A stretch of DNA of 64,000 nt from NCBI RefSeq assembly GCF_002873395.1, contig NZ_MCUV01000018.1, positions 38,782 to 102,781 on the forward strand, given 5' to 3'. The notes beneath the pieces are model-generated. The model worked only from the letters and a program-made list of their open reading frames with translations, searched no databases and was not told the DNA's origin. Shown one piece after another: positions 1 to 9,590 of this stretch. A program made the position numbers and the translations under genes. Each line of letters begins with the position of its first letter. The first letter of the stretch is position 1. This DNA comes from Vibrio sp. 10N.286.49.B3 (GTDB lineage: Bacteria > Pseudomonadota > Gammaproteobacteria > Enterobacterales > Vibrionaceae).

Positions 1-290
1 GCAGCTTGTTGTAAAAAAGCAACGCTGTCAGTTGTGCATTCGGAGATATCAGCCTGGTATACTTTTTTACCTTTGAAACGAGAAAGTTCAATGTCAACAC
101 TGGCTGCGATAACAATAAAATCTGCTTTCTCTATTTGTTCAGCAGTGAGCTCATTTGTCGGGGATACCGTTGATTGGCACTCAATGTCAGCATTCCAGTT
201 AAGAGATTTACTTGCGCGCTCTAACAGGCCCGCAGCAATGATGCTATTTGCTATGCCGCTTGGGCATGCAGTTAAGATGGCAATATTCAT
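1..290 (-). CDS. fruA: PTS fructose transporter subunit IIBC, N-terminal part (FruA)
   Basis: Start of the fructose-specific EIIBC permease, which imports fructose and phosphorylates it to fructose-1-phosphate. The minus-strand ATG is at 290-288, behind an AAGG Shine-Dalgarno; the reading frame stays open to the window edge, so only about 96 residues are visible. These match a PTS EIIB-fructose domain: an N-terminal strand running into TACPSGIANS, where the Cys is the expected phosphocysteine, then the NELTAEQIEKADFIVIAA segment. It lies 16 bp downstream of fruK in the usual fruB-fruK-fruA order. The membrane EIIC part would be outside the window. Confidence 0.9.
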   Translation of the reverse strand, partial: MNIAILTACPSGIANSIIAAGLLERASKSLNWNADIECQSTVSPTNELTAEQIEKADFIVIAASVDIELSRFKGKKVYQADISECTTDSVAFLQQA

Positions 291-306
291 AATGTTGACC
301 TTTTTC

Positions 307-1275
307 TTATTTACTTTGTGCAGAGCAAAGAGTTTGTAATTGGATTTGTTGAATCATGTCGTTCAATTGATTTGTGTTCGCTACACCGACGCCAATTTGT
401 GAAACAGCCAATGCTGAAAGGGCAGTCGCTTGCTTAAGAAGTGATGGTTTATCCATAGCTTGCATATGCCCCCAACATAAACCAGCCACTAATGTGTCAC
501 CAGCACCTACAGTACTAACGACTTTCATACGCGGAGGTTGGGATTGTAGCCATTCACCTTGGTTTAGCCACATTACGCCTTGAGGACCCATTGAAATAAC
601 AATGTTATCAATTCCTTTATCTGATAATTCAAGTGCTGCATGCTGACAATCTTCAGGAGTTGTTAATTTCTTACCAATGAACTCACCTAGTTCTTCTTCG
701 TTAGGTTTAATTAACCATGGCTTTGACTCTAAGCCTGCTGCGAGAGCTTCACGACTACTATCAAAGATTACTTTTTTGCCTAGATCGTGTAATAACTGAA
801 TCCACTTTGCTGATTGGCTCGGCGTAATTCCTTTTGGTAAGCTCCCAGCAAAAACAAAGTAATCATGCTCTTTTGCTAAACGGATAAGCGTTGCTTCAAA
901 GTTGGCTATATCTTGTGACGTTACTTGAACGCCAGGGAAGTTAAGATCGCTAACCTCACCATTATCCTCAACAAGCTTTACATTGATACGAGTTGAACCA
1001 TCAACATAGATAAATTCATTTTTAGCATTGATATCGTGAAAAAGTTGCTGAAAAAGTTCAGGGTTGTTCTTGCCTAAAAATCCAGTAACTGTCACATCAG
1101 CACCAAGATCGCTAAGTACTTTAGCGACATTAACGCCTTTACCAGCAGCATGAATAGAGCTGCTAGAAACAAGGTTGACAGTTCCTTTTGTTAATGTACC
1201 AAGCTGCCCTGTTAAATCTAAAGCTGGGTTGAGTGTAATGGTGACTACTTTGTTGGTTACTTTTGAAGAGGCCAT
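307..1275 (-). CDS. fruK: 1-phosphofructokinase (FruK)
   Basis: Cytosolic PfkB/ribokinase-family kinase that converts fructose-1-phosphate to fructose-1,6-bisphosphate. 322 residues, the usual length. Seen: N-terminal TLNPALDLTG, the GKGVNVAK substrate-binding segment, and the C-terminal PfkB signature STVGAGDTLVAG with its catalytic Asp. I start at the ATG at 1275 (MASSK) rather than a longer frame to 1317, because GGAGAAGG sits at the right distance and the start falls just after the fruB stop, as expected for translational coupling. Middle gene of the fru operon. Confidence 0.95.
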   Translation of the reverse strand: MASSKVTNKVVTITLNPALDLTGQLGTLTKGTVNLVSSSSIHAAGKGVNVAKVLSDLGADVTVTGFLGKNNPELFQQLFHDINAKNEFIYVDGSTRINVKLVEDNGEVSDLNFPGVQVTSQDIANFEATLIRLAKEHDYFVFAGSLPKGITPSQSAKWIQLLHDLGKKVIFDSSREALAAGLESKPWLIKPNEEELGEFIGKKLTTPEDCQHAALELSDKGIDNIVISMGPQGVMWLNQGEWLQSQPPRMKVVSTVGAGDTLVAGLCWGHMQAMDKPSLLKQATALSALAVSQIGVGVANTNQLNDMIQQIQLQTLCSAQSK

Positions 1276-1276
1276 A

Positions 1277-2410
1277 TTATTTTCCTTCTCCAAGCCCTGC
1301 AGCAATAGCATTACCAATCGCTTCTAATGCCTGTTTAGCATCATCACCATCAGCACTGAACTGAAGTTGATGACCGTGCTTCACACCTAAGGCGATAACT
1401 TTCATTAAGCTTTTTGCATTTACAGGCTTACCAGTACCATCTAAATTGGTAACAACAATTTTAGACTCAAATTTCTTCGCTTCAGCAACTAACATCGCTC
1501 CAGGTCTAGCATGAAGACCGTGGGTATTTTTAATGATAAAAGTAGCCGTATTATCATCATTTCCTGCTGGGGCTGACTCTTCCCCTTTTAAGATAGAAAT
1601 GAGTTGCTCAGGCGTAGCGCTAAATAAAGAGGCCTGTTTATTTTCAAAAACAAGCTGTGTTAAAGTCGTTAAAATAGATTGGTGAGCATTATTACAGGCT
1701 GCAAAAGCAATCAAAGCTTTAACTGGTAACCCTTCATACTCACAATCGTTGGCAGTAGAGACAAAGGCAACACCAGTACGATTTGTTGCCACATTACTTG
1801 CGGTGACCCATAGACCTTGCCCAAGGTGTGTTGGCTTTTTAGTGACGATATCAGCAACAAATTCATTCTCAGCACAGCCGGTGTTTCTTAGCATGCCACT
1901 TGCAACGGCAGTCATTTGTAACATATCGCTAGAAGGAAAGAGTTGTTGGATTAGTGCTGCATCGAAATCAGCTTCTAGTTGAACTTGACCGTTTAGCAAT
2001 GCAATTATTTCTTCTTCGTTTTGTGCATTTTTTAAATGTTCTTCAACACCGTCGGCAGAGAGAACTTTGGTCAACTGCTTTAAAATGCCTAAATGCTCAT
2101 CTGATTTAGCTGCAATCCCGATAGCAACATAGACCGTATTACCATTTTCCCAGTCAACACCTTGTGGAAAATGATGAATGGCAACACCCGTTTGTTTTAC
2201 TAGATCACGCGTATCGGTGGTGCCATGAGGAATAGCTATACCGTTTCCCAAGAAAGTAGAGTTTTGCCCCTCACGGTTGAGCATACCTTCAACATAACCT
2301 TCACCAACAAATCCTTTCTGAGTTAGATCAGCGGCTAAAGCTCGTATTGCAATAAATTTATCTGCGGCAGATTGTTGTAATTGTATATCTTCATTCGTTA
2401 GTTTTAGCAT
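1277..2410 (-). CDS. fruB: Fused PTS fructose EIIA-HPr protein (FruB / FPr)
   Basis: Cytosolic phosphocarrier that passes phosphate from enzyme I to FruA. 377 residues: an N-terminal EIIA domain (about 1-145) with the active His at 62 in GIAIPHGT, a central linking domain, and a C-terminal HPr domain with the phospho-His at about 300 in GLHARPG. The HPr Ser-46-type region is present as AKSLMKV. First gene of fruB-fruK-fruA and transcribed away from cra; the upstream gap carries three Cra-like palindromes. Length and domain order are typical for the family. Confidence 0.95.
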   Translation of the reverse strand: MLKLTNEDIQLQQSAADKFIAIRALAADLTQKGFVGEGYVEGMLNREGQNSTFLGNGIAIPHGTTDTRDLVKQTGVAIHHFPQGVDWENGNTVYVAIGIAAKSDEHLGILKQLTKVLSADGVEEHLKNAQNEEEIIALLNGQVQLEADFDAALIQQLFPSSDMLQMTAVASGMLRNTGCAENEFVADIVTKKPTHLGQGLWVTASNVATNRTGVAFVSTANDCEYEGLPVKALIAFAACNNAHQSILTTLTQLVFENKQASLFSATPEQLISILKGEESAPAGNDDNTATFIIKNTHGLHARPGAMLVAEAKKFESKIVVTNLDGTGKPVNAKSLMKVIALGVKHGHQLQFSADGDDAKQALEAIGNAIAAGLGEGK

Positions 2411-2444
2411 GTTGCCTCTTTAGCTATCAGCGATATTGGTTTTA

Positions 2445-2460
2445 GCTGAAACGATTCAGC
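2445..2460. promoter_or_regulatory. Cra/FruR operator near fruB
   Basis: GCTGAAACGATTCAGC is an almost perfect palindrome matching the Cra consensus (GCTGAAACGTTTCAGC type). It is 35 bp upstream of the fruB start, so it probably overlaps the leader or promoter. Confidence 0.8.
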
Positions 2461-2592
2461 ATGAGGGTGTAAAAAAAGCAAATTTTGATATACAGGATCA
2501 AAAATTACTTTTTAGAGTATAGTCAATAATGAGTTAACTAATAATATTATTTAGATAGTTAAAATTGCGATCTAGTTTACACTTTTACTAGT

Positions 2593-2610
2593 AGCTGAAT
2601 CATTTCAGCT
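2593..2610. promoter_or_regulatory. Cra/FruR operator, middle copy
   Basis: AGCTGAATCATTTCAGCT is an 18-bp palindrome with one central mismatch, in the fruB-cra gap. Same half-site GCTGAA as the first operator. Confidence 0.8.
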
Positions 2611-2615
2611 ACAAT

Positions 2616-2631
2616 ACTGAATCGGTTCAGC
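2616..2631. promoter_or_regulatory. Cra/FruR operator near cra
   Basis: ACTGAATCGGTTCAGC is a third Cra-type palindrome, only 5 bp from the middle copy (about two helical turns centre to centre). It is 72 bp before the cra start, so autoregulation as well as fru control is plausible. Confidence 0.75.
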
Positions 2632-2702
2632 GTATAATTCAAGTATTGGTAAGATCAAATGTAAGTAAATATGATCTAACGCACAATTAAAGGTTTAATG
2701 AT

Positions 2703-3695
2703 ATGACACTTGATGATATTGCAAAATTAGCTGGAGTTTCAAAAACAACTGCTAGTTATGTCATTAACGGAAAAGCACAAAAATATCGCATTAGCGAAGC
2801 GACTCAAAAAAAAGTGATGGCAGTTGTGGAAGAGTATAACTACCGACCCGATCATGCCGCTTCATCGCTAAGGGCTGGGCATAGTCGTTCATTCGGGCTT
2901 ATTATTCCAGATCTTGAAAACTCAAGTTATGCACGTTTGGCTAAACTTCTTGAGCAAAACTCAAGAAGTGCAGGCTATCAAATCTTGATAGGGTGTTCAG
3001 ATGATGAACCTGAAACAGAAATTAAAGTAGCAGAAGCTTTAGTTAGTCGTCGTATCGATGCTTTATTTGTGGCCAGTTCTATTCCGCAGGCTAGTGAGTT
3101 TTATTTGAAACTGCAGCGATCAGGTACCCCTGTTATTGCAATTGATCGACCTTTAGATGATGAATATTTTTCATGCGTCATTAGTGAAGATTTTAGTAGT
3201 TCTTATGATTTAACCGATTCGGTACTAACGCCGCAGGTAAAAAGTATTGGTTTGATAGGGGCATTACCAGAATTAAATATTTCACATGAACGTCAATTGG
3301 GATTTGAATCAGCGTGTCAAAAGAGAAAATTGAATCTGCTAGAGCATTGTGTCATTGGCTATGGCGATCACTTTAACCGAGAATCTGGAAGCGCTGTATT
3401 TAAGCAATGGATAGCTAATGGCATTATTCCTGATTCAATAATCACAACATCATATACTTTGCTTGAAGGTGTGCTTGATGTGCTATTTGAAAAGCCAGAG
3501 TTGATGTCTAAAATTAAACTTGGCACATTTGGTGATAATCGATTATTAGATTTTATCCCTATTAAGGTAAACTCATTACCTCAGCAATTTGAAATGATTG
3601 CAGATAGTGCAATGGAGTTAGCATTAAATGCATCGGCTAAACGCTATCAACCAGGTGTCGAGTTAATTGCACGAAAAATAATAGTTAGACACTAG
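2703..3695 (+). CDS. cra: Catabolite repressor/activator, LacI family (Cra/FruR)
   Basis: DNA-binding regulator of the fru operon that responds to fructose-1-phosphate. 330 residues: LacI-type helix-turn-helix at 1-55 (TLDDIAKLAGVSKTTASYV), hinge region near SSLRAGHSR, then a periplasmic-binding-protein-like effector domain. ATG at 2703 follows AAAGG. It is divergent from fruB, with three Cra-like operators between. In Vibrio cholerae FruR is reported as an F1P-dependent activator of fru, not a repressor; whether that holds here cannot be read from the sequence. Confidence 0.92.
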   Translation: MTLDDIAKLAGVSKTTASYVINGKAQKYRISEATQKKVMAVVEEYNYRPDHAASSLRAGHSRSFGLIIPDLENSSYARLAKLLEQNSRSAGYQILIGCSDDEPETEIKVAEALVSRRIDALFVASSIPQASEFYLKLQRSGTPVIAIDRPLDDEYFSCVISEDFSSSYDLTDSVLTPQVKSIGLIGALPELNISHERQLGFESACQKRKLNLLEHCVIGYGDHFNRESGSAVFKQWIANGIIPDSIITTSYTLLEGVLDVLFEKPELMSKIKLGTFGDNRLLDFIPIKVNSLPQQFEMIADSAMELALNASAKRYQPGVELIARKIIVRH

Positions 3696-3711
3696 TGAAT
3701 TGTAAAAGTAC

Positions 3712-4839
3712 TCAGAGAACATCTTTTTCTGGGTACTGTTCAATAATAGCTGTTAGTTCATTTTGATGCTCTCTGAGCGCTTCTACACAATTCTCATCAA
3801 TCTTACCTTCACTAGCCAGTCGCTCTAATTGAATTAATGCCATTGGAACGGAACCTGCTTGTCGGTATGGTCTATGACTGGTTAGATTATCGAAAATATT
3901 AGCAACTTTCATTATTCTCGCTGGTATAGAAATACTGGCGTGAGAGAGACCATTAGGGTAACCAGAGCCATCTAAATATTCATGCTGGGTGGTAATGATA
4001 TTTTTTAACATATTAATGTCAAAATGCTGAGGTGAGCCAGTTTGGTCAATAAGTTCATCAATGATACCCACACCATTGATTAAGTGCTGCTTAATGGTAT
4101 TTTTATCCTCGTTTGAAATATTACTACGACAGAGTAATTGTTGCTCAGATAAGGATGATTTTCCTATATCGTGTAACCGACAGAGTATCATTAAATTCTG
4201 AATAACTTCATGACCTAATTGATAATGTTCGGCGAGCTCTTGTGATAAAATGCGAATATAAGCATTTAAGCGCAGATGATGATATTGGCTCTCAGACCGA
4301 TAACCAGAAGCCATATTCTTTCTTTCATTAGCATGAGATAAAATACGGTTAACAATATTTAAGTCTAATGAGAACTTTTCTTGCAAGTCATCAATATACT
4401 CTTTAATTACTCGGTCTGTGCAATATTCAAAATCGTTACTTCCCGCCGAATCTAGAAATAAGAAACCGGTAAACTGTTTTTGATTGAAAATAGGTACAGT
4501 AAGAGAAGAGTTAAAGCCTTGCTCAAGCAACCAACGAGAGTGTTGAGAGTCTGGTGTCACTTGTTGTGAAATATTCCCTAAAATACGCGGTTTGTTTTGC
4601 TCCGCAAGCGAACATAGCGACTTGGTGTTATCGATGCGCGTTTCATAGTAATTCATTGTTGAGTGAGACGACGCACTTTCAGCGTAGGTAGATAGCTTAT
4701 CACTACTTGAATCATAAAATGCAAACGATACACGTTGCAGGTGAGGAAATTTAACCTGTAGATCGTCTTGTATATAGCTCAATTTAGTAGTGATTGACGC
4801 AATTTGAATTTTTGATTCACTTTTTGCTATCGTTACCAT
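3712..4839 (-). CDS. GAF-like and HD-GYP domain phosphodiesterase
   Basis: Probable c-di-GMP phosphodiesterase. 375 residues, with no clear signal peptide or membrane helix, so cytosolic. Residues about 10-155 look like a GAF sensor domain; about 180-360 is an HD-GYP domain with the metal pair H223-D224 in RLHDIGK, H286 in QHEYLDGSGYP, and the GYP signature at 293-295. These core residues are intact, so activity is likely. It converges on cra, with 16 bp between stops. The ligand of the GAF-like domain is unknown. Confidence 0.85.
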   Translation of the reverse strand: MVTIAKSESKIQIASITTKLSYIQDDLQVKFPHLQRVSFAFYDSSSDKLSTYAESASSHSTMNYYETRIDNTKSLCSLAEQNKPRILGNISQQVTPDSQHSRWLLEQGFNSSLTVPIFNQKQFTGFLFLDSAGSNDFEYCTDRVIKEYIDDLQEKFSLDLNIVNRILSHANERKNMASGYRSESQYHHLRLNAYIRILSQELAEHYQLGHEVIQNLMILCRLHDIGKSSLSEQQLLCRSNISNEDKNTIKQHLINGVGIIDELIDQTGSPQHFDINMLKNIITTQHEYLDGSGYPNGLSHASISIPARIMKVANIFDNLTSHRPYRQAGSVPMALIQLERLASEGKIDENCVEALREHQNELTAIIEQYPEKDVL

Positions 4840-4968
4840 GACTTCTCATCTCCAAACTTATTTGACTGGAATGAGCACCGATAACACCATGGTGCTTATC
4901 TAATTAAGTATAGTTCGATATATTGAAAAGTAATGCAATTGCATATCAAATATTAAATATAACTATAG

Positions 4969-5628
4969 TTATCTAACTTTGATCGCAGAAATGATATTTT
5001 CCTCTGTACCGGGTTGCCATTTTACGTGCGGCAACATTGCAGCATGGTAAATCGGGGTTTGATACATAGAGGACAGCCACTGTTCAATTAAATCAAGCTG
5101 TTGTGATTTAAACCACCGCCTTTCTACTCGTGAAAACTGACGAACGAAAGGCAAGATCGCATAATCAGCAAGACCAGCTGAGCCACCTGATAAATATCGA
5201 TTATTTTGCAATTTTTGGTTTAAGTGAATGAGTAATTGATAGCACTCTATGCGGTAGTCATCTTTGTCGGCATGGTGGTAGCGTGCTGCAATCTTATAGC
5301 GATCTAAGTTAGGAATAAACTCGTTATCGTGAAGTTGTACTAACTGCAATTGTGCTTGCCGTTGATCGACAGTGCAATGGTCAATGTAGCTATAGCTCCA
5401 AAGTAAAATATCTAAACTCTCGTCTATTACTACTTCATCGGGTAGTTGCAGAACCGGCACTGTTGATTTCGATGAACAACTTATCATTTCCATAGGTAAG
5501 TGACTCATATTAACCTCCCTAAGAATAAAAGTATGCTGATTTGCCAGTAAACCTAATCTTGCTCGCATAGCATAAGGACAAAAGCGAAGTGAATACAGGA
5601 TAGGAAGGGGTTCAAGTAATTGTGCCAT
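4969..5628 (-). CDS. Glutathione S-transferase family protein
   Basis: 219-residue thioredoxin-fold protein. The N-terminal domain opens LYSLRFCPYAMRARL, a CPYA motif like that of glutaredoxin- and omega-type GSTs, where a Cys replaces the usual catalytic Ser or Tyr. STVPVLQLP supplies the cis-Pro and VIDESLDIL the glutathione gamma-Glu contact. The remainder is an all-helical C-terminal domain. Likely a thiol transferase or deglutathionylase; the substrate is not predictable. It stands alone between the HD-GYP gene and the small secreted protein gene on the opposite strand. Confidence 0.8.
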   Translation of the reverse strand: MAQLLEPLPILYSLRFCPYAMRARLGLLANQHTFILREVNMSHLPMEMISCSSKSTVPVLQLPDEVVIDESLDILLWSYSYIDHCTVDQRQAQLQLVQLHDNEFIPNLDRYKIAARYHHADKDDYRIECYQLLIHLNQKLQNNRYLSGGSAGLADYAILPFVRQFSRVERRWFKSQQLDLIEQWLSSMYQTPIYHAAMLPHVKWQPGTEENIISAIKVR

Positions 5629-5757
5629 ACCTTTAACTCTCTAAGTACCGTCGATGTAAATATAGATTCAATTGTGGTTTATTGCTGATTATATTTGGCA
5701 TGATTGATCTCTGTTTTCTATACTTTTGCTATTAATTGATAAATATAGGGATCTACC

Positions 5758-6216
5758 ATGAGAACTCTTCTCTTTTTGTTAACTTTAGCTTGGAGTTTAA
5801 CCGCTCAATCAAAGGCTTTTGACCTTAAGTTACTACAAGAGTTTGGCTCTTCATATACGGTTTCACAAGAGCAACTGTTATCGCTACCACAAAAGGTGAT
5901 TGTAACTGAGTTACCATGGGTTGAAGGACAAACTGAGTTCTCAGGAGTTTTAATTGGCGATATATTTAGCCTAATAAAAAAAGAGATACCAGACACAATT
6001 ACTTTAATTGCATTAAATGATTATCAAGTCAGTGTACCGAGAGAAGATATTTTAGAGTATAGCCCAATAATTGCGATTAAAAAAAATGGTCAATTTATGA
6101 GTGTTAGGGATAAAGGCCCATATTGGTTGATATTCCCTTTGTCTGAGTATAAAGAAATAGACACTATGTATTATAGAGAAAAAATGATATGGCAAATTAA
6201 AGAGATATTTTATTAA
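5758..6216 (+). CDS. Small secreted protein, molybdopterin-oxidoreductase-like fold
   Basis: 152 residues with a clear signal peptide (MRTLLFLLTLAWSLTAQSKA), so periplasmic. The rest has segments FSGVLIGDIF and RDKGPYWLIFPLSEY that recall small stand-alone sulfite-oxidase/YedY-like domains. It is too short to be an enzyme of that class, and I see no molybdopterin-binding Cys. It is followed 25 bp later by a membrane GGDEF-like protein, so the pair is probably an operon and this protein may be the periplasmic partner of that sensor. Both the function and the fold call are tentative. Confidence 0.7.
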   Translation: MRTLLFLLTLAWSLTAQSKAFDLKLLQEFGSSYTVSQEQLLSLPQKVIVTELPWVEGQTEFSGVLIGDIFSLIKKEIPDTITLIALNDYQVSVPREDILEYSPIIAIKKNGQFMSVRDKGPYWLIFPLSEYKEIDTMYYREKMIWQIKEIFY

Positions 6217-6241
6217 TGTATAATATATCGAGGGATAGTAA

Positions 6242-7252
6242 ATGAATAAGTCATATCTATGTATAAAAACTATTATTGCATTGATTTTAGGAATAAGCAT
6301 AGTTGTAAGTTTTTCAACCGCAAAACATATCAATAACGAACATGAACAAATCAATGTAAGAGCGAATGAAGGAAATTGGTTTATGTTTCAGTTGATAAAA
6401 GAATATGCGGGATTTTATATGCTATCTCAAAAAGATCCTATCAATTTTGATGAGTTAAATTTGGCTTACGATTTAACTTGGAGTCGATTCGATATAATTT
6501 TGCATAGTGAGGAGTCAAAGAATTTTATTCAGTTGTCAGATTTTGAAAGTTACTTTACTGGCTTGTTTATGGAACACCAAACTTTAGAGATGCCAATTAA
6601 AATGGTTGAGTCCGGAGGGCTAGCAAAAGAAAATCTAATTAAGAAAATTGAGTTAACTTATTTAGATTTATGGCTTTTTGTAAGAGATAACTTTAGAGTT
6701 CAGAACCCTTTAGTTGAAAAACATAATCATAAACATGAAAAAATGGTCTTGATACTGAATTTAAGCTTTGTCATATGCTTAGTGTGTATTTTTTTATTGT
6801 GGATTACTTTTTATCTTGAATATAGACATAATAAAAATCAGGTACTAAAAGATGAGTTGACTGGGTTAGGGACTCGATTTGGATTAATTAGTCAATTTGA
6901 GACGAGTTCGATGGATAGAGATAAATTTGACTTGATTTCTATTAAGTTGAAAAATATATCTGAAATAAACCTAAAGTATGGGATTGAATATGGCGATATG
7001 GTTCTAGCTACTTACGTTAATGATTTGATATTATCAATGCCTGTGCATGTTGATGGTTATCGATTTAGTAGTAGACAGTTTGTTTTAATTCTTGAAAAAG
7101 GAACGCTAGAGCACGTTACAGTTGAAAGGATAAAGAAAAAAACCAGTGATGTATTTAGTGTTGGTAATATTGAATTACTTGTTGATGCTAATGTGATTTT
7201 CAGATATTCAACGACGGCTGAGCAAGTGCTAAGATATTTACATGAAATGTAA
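6242..7252 (+). CDS. Membrane sensor with degenerate GGDEF domain
   Basis: 336 residues: membrane helix near 8-26, a periplasmic region of about 145 residues, second helix near 170-192, then a GGDEF-like domain from about 203 (DELTGLGTRFGL is the usual entry motif). The catalytic site is lost: where RxGGDEF should be it reads YRFSSRQFVLIL. It is therefore unlikely to make c-di-GMP and may bind GTP or c-di-GMP, or act through partners. Cotranscribed with the secreted protein upstream; converges with the GGDEF-EAL gene, 4 bp between the coding ends. Confidence 0.8.
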   Translation: MNKSYLCIKTIIALILGISIVVSFSTAKHINNEHEQINVRANEGNWFMFQLIKEYAGFYMLSQKDPINFDELNLAYDLTWSRFDIILHSEESKNFIQLSDFESYFTGLFMEHQTLEMPIKMVESGGLAKENLIKKIELTYLDLWLFVRDNFRVQNPLVEKHNHKHEKMVLILNLSFVICLVCIFLLWITFYLEYRHNKNQVLKDELTGLGTRFGLISQFETSSMDRDKFDLISIKLKNISEINLKYGIEYGDMVLATYVNDLILSMPVHVDGYRFSSRQFVLILEKGTLEHVTVERIKKKTSDVFSVGNIELLVDANVIFRYSTTAEQVLRYLHEM

Positions 7253-7256
7253 CACT

Positions 7257-9590
7257 TTACCTTTTCATATTAATCACTCTATCACAGTTACTTGCTTTAT
7301 TAATGAGTGATTGATCAGGTGTGTAGCGAGTAATAAATTTTAAAAAACCGTGATAACTCAGTGGTTTTGAAAATAAGTAACCTTGTATTTTGTCACAACC
7401 CACGTTTTGTAAATATTTAAGCTGTTTTATACTCTCAACACCTTCACCTACAGTTGTCGCATTACTTGATTGCGCTAGGGAGATAATAGATGTGATCATG
7501 GCACTATCGTAATTATCAAGCAAGATTTTATCAATAAAGGTTTTATCTATTTTTAATTCATCGACAGGGTAGTTTAATAATTGGTTGAAAGCTGTGTAAC
7601 CAGTGCCAAAGTCATCGAGAGAAACTTGCATTCCAAAACTACGTAAAGAGTTAATAGTATTTATAGTTAACTGAGAGCTTTTAACAAAAGTCGTTTCAGT
7701 TATTTCAATGATTATTTTGCTTGGGTCAATAGAATGTTGATCCAAAATTTCTTTTACAGTTTCCGGAAAATGTCTGTTATACAGTTCTAAAGCCGATATG
7801 TTAATCGAAATAGTACCTTGAAAGCCATATTTTAGAGAAAGGTTTTTATAGCATAGAATTGACTTCCTAATCACCCATAAATCTATTCTTGTGACCAATT
7901 TACATCTTTCAGCTATTGGAATGAAAGTATCAGGCCCTATAGTGTTATATTTTTTAGGTAAACGAATTAATATTTCAGCACCATCTATTTCTAGTGAGTT
8001 AGCTTTAACAATGGGCATAAACTGAAGATCGAAGTCATCGTTGTCGCAACAAGCTATCAGTTTCTTCTCTATTTCATCTCTATATTTAATGGTATCAATT
8101 AAATCTTCACCTATAATAATTTGTTTTTCATACTTTTTCCCTTCAATGAAAATCTCATCAATGCATCGATTCCATAGTTTATTGAAATCAGTGATGTCGA
8201 CAGGAAGAAAACCCGATGCGAGTTTAATTTTTAAATCGTACTTATCAATTGTCGTTAATTTTACTACTTTCTCATTTAGATTAGCAATGCTATTCGTTAT
8301 ATTATTTCGTTTGTTAACTTTAACTAAAGCAATAAATTGATTACCAGAAAGTCGAGCAATTGAATATTCATTGCAGTTAAGACCGTAAGAAGATTGTTGC
8401 TGTGAAATGATCTGTCTTAGTGAGTTAGCAAAGCTCACTAAGACAGTATCACCGAATTTTTCGCCATATAAATCATTGACTTTTTTGAAGTCTATGATAT
8501 CCCAACAAATGATCGCATATTTTGAAGGGGATTTATTGGCGAGAGTAAAGTATAAATACTTAATAAATGAACGTCTATTTGCGAGTCTTGTCAGTTGATC
8601 AAACTCTGCTTCATACTTAATCCCAGTGAGTGAATCAATATAAGCATTATTAAGAAGGGCAATTTCATTTTTATCAGATGAGCGATGGAAATGTCGAAGT
8701 TGTAAGTTACCAAGGGATATACTTTTGAGTAGCTTTTCGATAGGAATTATTAATTGATGTTTTATGATTGAGTAAATAAGAGTTAAGATAATAACCAACA
8801 AGCAAAAGAACAGTCCAGCTGTAACGAATAAAATATTTTGTTGACTATGCATGAAGTGATAGTCATCAATAGTAGCTATAATGAAGAAGTAGTCATCCAT
8901 TAATGATATAATAACTTTCCCATCATCAATGTTATGCTCAGGTTTTATCGTGTTTATTGGTTTTAAATTTATACTGATATACTCGTTATGATTATATTTT
9001 TCAATTAATGCACTTAATGATTTCAGTGGGATGTCAATAGCAAGGATAAAGTGTTCTTTTCCATTTTTAGTCGTCAAAGTCATATTGGTTGTCCTAACGA
9101 TTCTTATGGTCTCATCAATAGACGAATAATTAGAGAAATTATCCTTATCACTATTACTTGCGTAATGATTAAATACAGCGCTATACACATTATCGGGTAT
9201 GTTTTCAACATCACTGGAAATGATACTATTTTTATTGAAGAGAACATTAAAGTTAGGGTTGATTACATAGAGATCAGCATTATCAATCAACTCAAAGGAT
9301 CGCTTTTTCATGATGTCAAGGATATTGCCCATACTCAATGGGTTATCGTTGCTTTTTTGTTGAGAAGAAGATTCTTTTATAGCAGTGATAGAGTTCTTCA
9401 TGACAAGAGAAATAAGTTTGATTTGGTATGAGTTGTCAACTAAGGCGAGGCTGACTTCATGATGCAGTTGCTCTTTAATCATTTGCTCATCATGAGCTGC
9501 TATAAAGTGGGCAACAGTAAGGCTAGATATGCCAAAGACAAGAATCAAAATTGGTACTAAAACGATGTAAAGTTTCTTTAAAACAGTCAT
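7257..9590 (-). CDS. Membrane GGDEF-EAL protein, probable c-di-GMP phosphodiesterase
   Basis: 777 residues. A helix at about 7-30 and another at about 250-275 bracket a periplasmic sensor region; a HAMP-like linker follows, then GGDEF (about 335-490) and EAL (about 515-760). The GGDEF signature is degenerate (ARLSGNQF). The EAL domain keeps its catalytic set: EILIR in place of EALLR, NISALEL, IEITET, LDDFGTGY, LKIDK, GEGVES and the closing QGYLFSKPL. So it is predicted to degrade c-di-GMP, with the GGDEF part as a regulatory GTP site. Confidence 0.87.
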   Translation of the reverse strand: MTVLKKLYIVLVPILILVFGISSLTVAHFIAAHDEQMIKEQLHHEVSLALVDNSYQIKLISLVMKNSITAIKESSSQQKSNDNPLSMGNILDIMKKRSFELIDNADLYVINPNFNVLFNKNSIISSDVENIPDNVYSAVFNHYASNSDKDNFSNYSSIDETIRIVRTTNMTLTTKNGKEHFILAIDIPLKSLSALIEKYNHNEYISINLKPINTIKPEHNIDDGKVIISLMDDYFFIIATIDDYHFMHSQQNILFVTAGLFFCLLVIILTLIYSIIKHQLIIPIEKLLKSISLGNLQLRHFHRSSDKNEIALLNNAYIDSLTGIKYEAEFDQLTRLANRRSFIKYLYFTLANKSPSKYAIICWDIIDFKKVNDLYGEKFGDTVLVSFANSLRQIISQQQSSYGLNCNEYSIARLSGNQFIALVKVNKRNNITNSIANLNEKVVKLTTIDKYDLKIKLASGFLPVDITDFNKLWNRCIDEIFIEGKKYEKQIIIGEDLIDTIKYRDEIEKKLIACCDNDDFDLQFMPIVKANSLEIDGAEILIRLPKKYNTIGPDTFIPIAERCKLVTRIDLWVIRKSILCYKNLSLKYGFQGTISINISALELYNRHFPETVKEILDQHSIDPSKIIIEITETTFVKSSQLTINTINSLRSFGMQVSLDDFGTGYTAFNQLLNYPVDELKIDKTFIDKILLDNYDSAMITSIISLAQSSNATTVGEGVESIKQLKYLQNVGCDKIQGYLFSKPLSYHGFLKFITRYTPDQSLINKASNCDRVINMKR

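Noticed and set aside
3707..3737. Hairpin after cra
   Set aside because: The stem has a wobble pair, lies within the HD-GYP coding end and has no proper T-run; too weak to list as a terminator.
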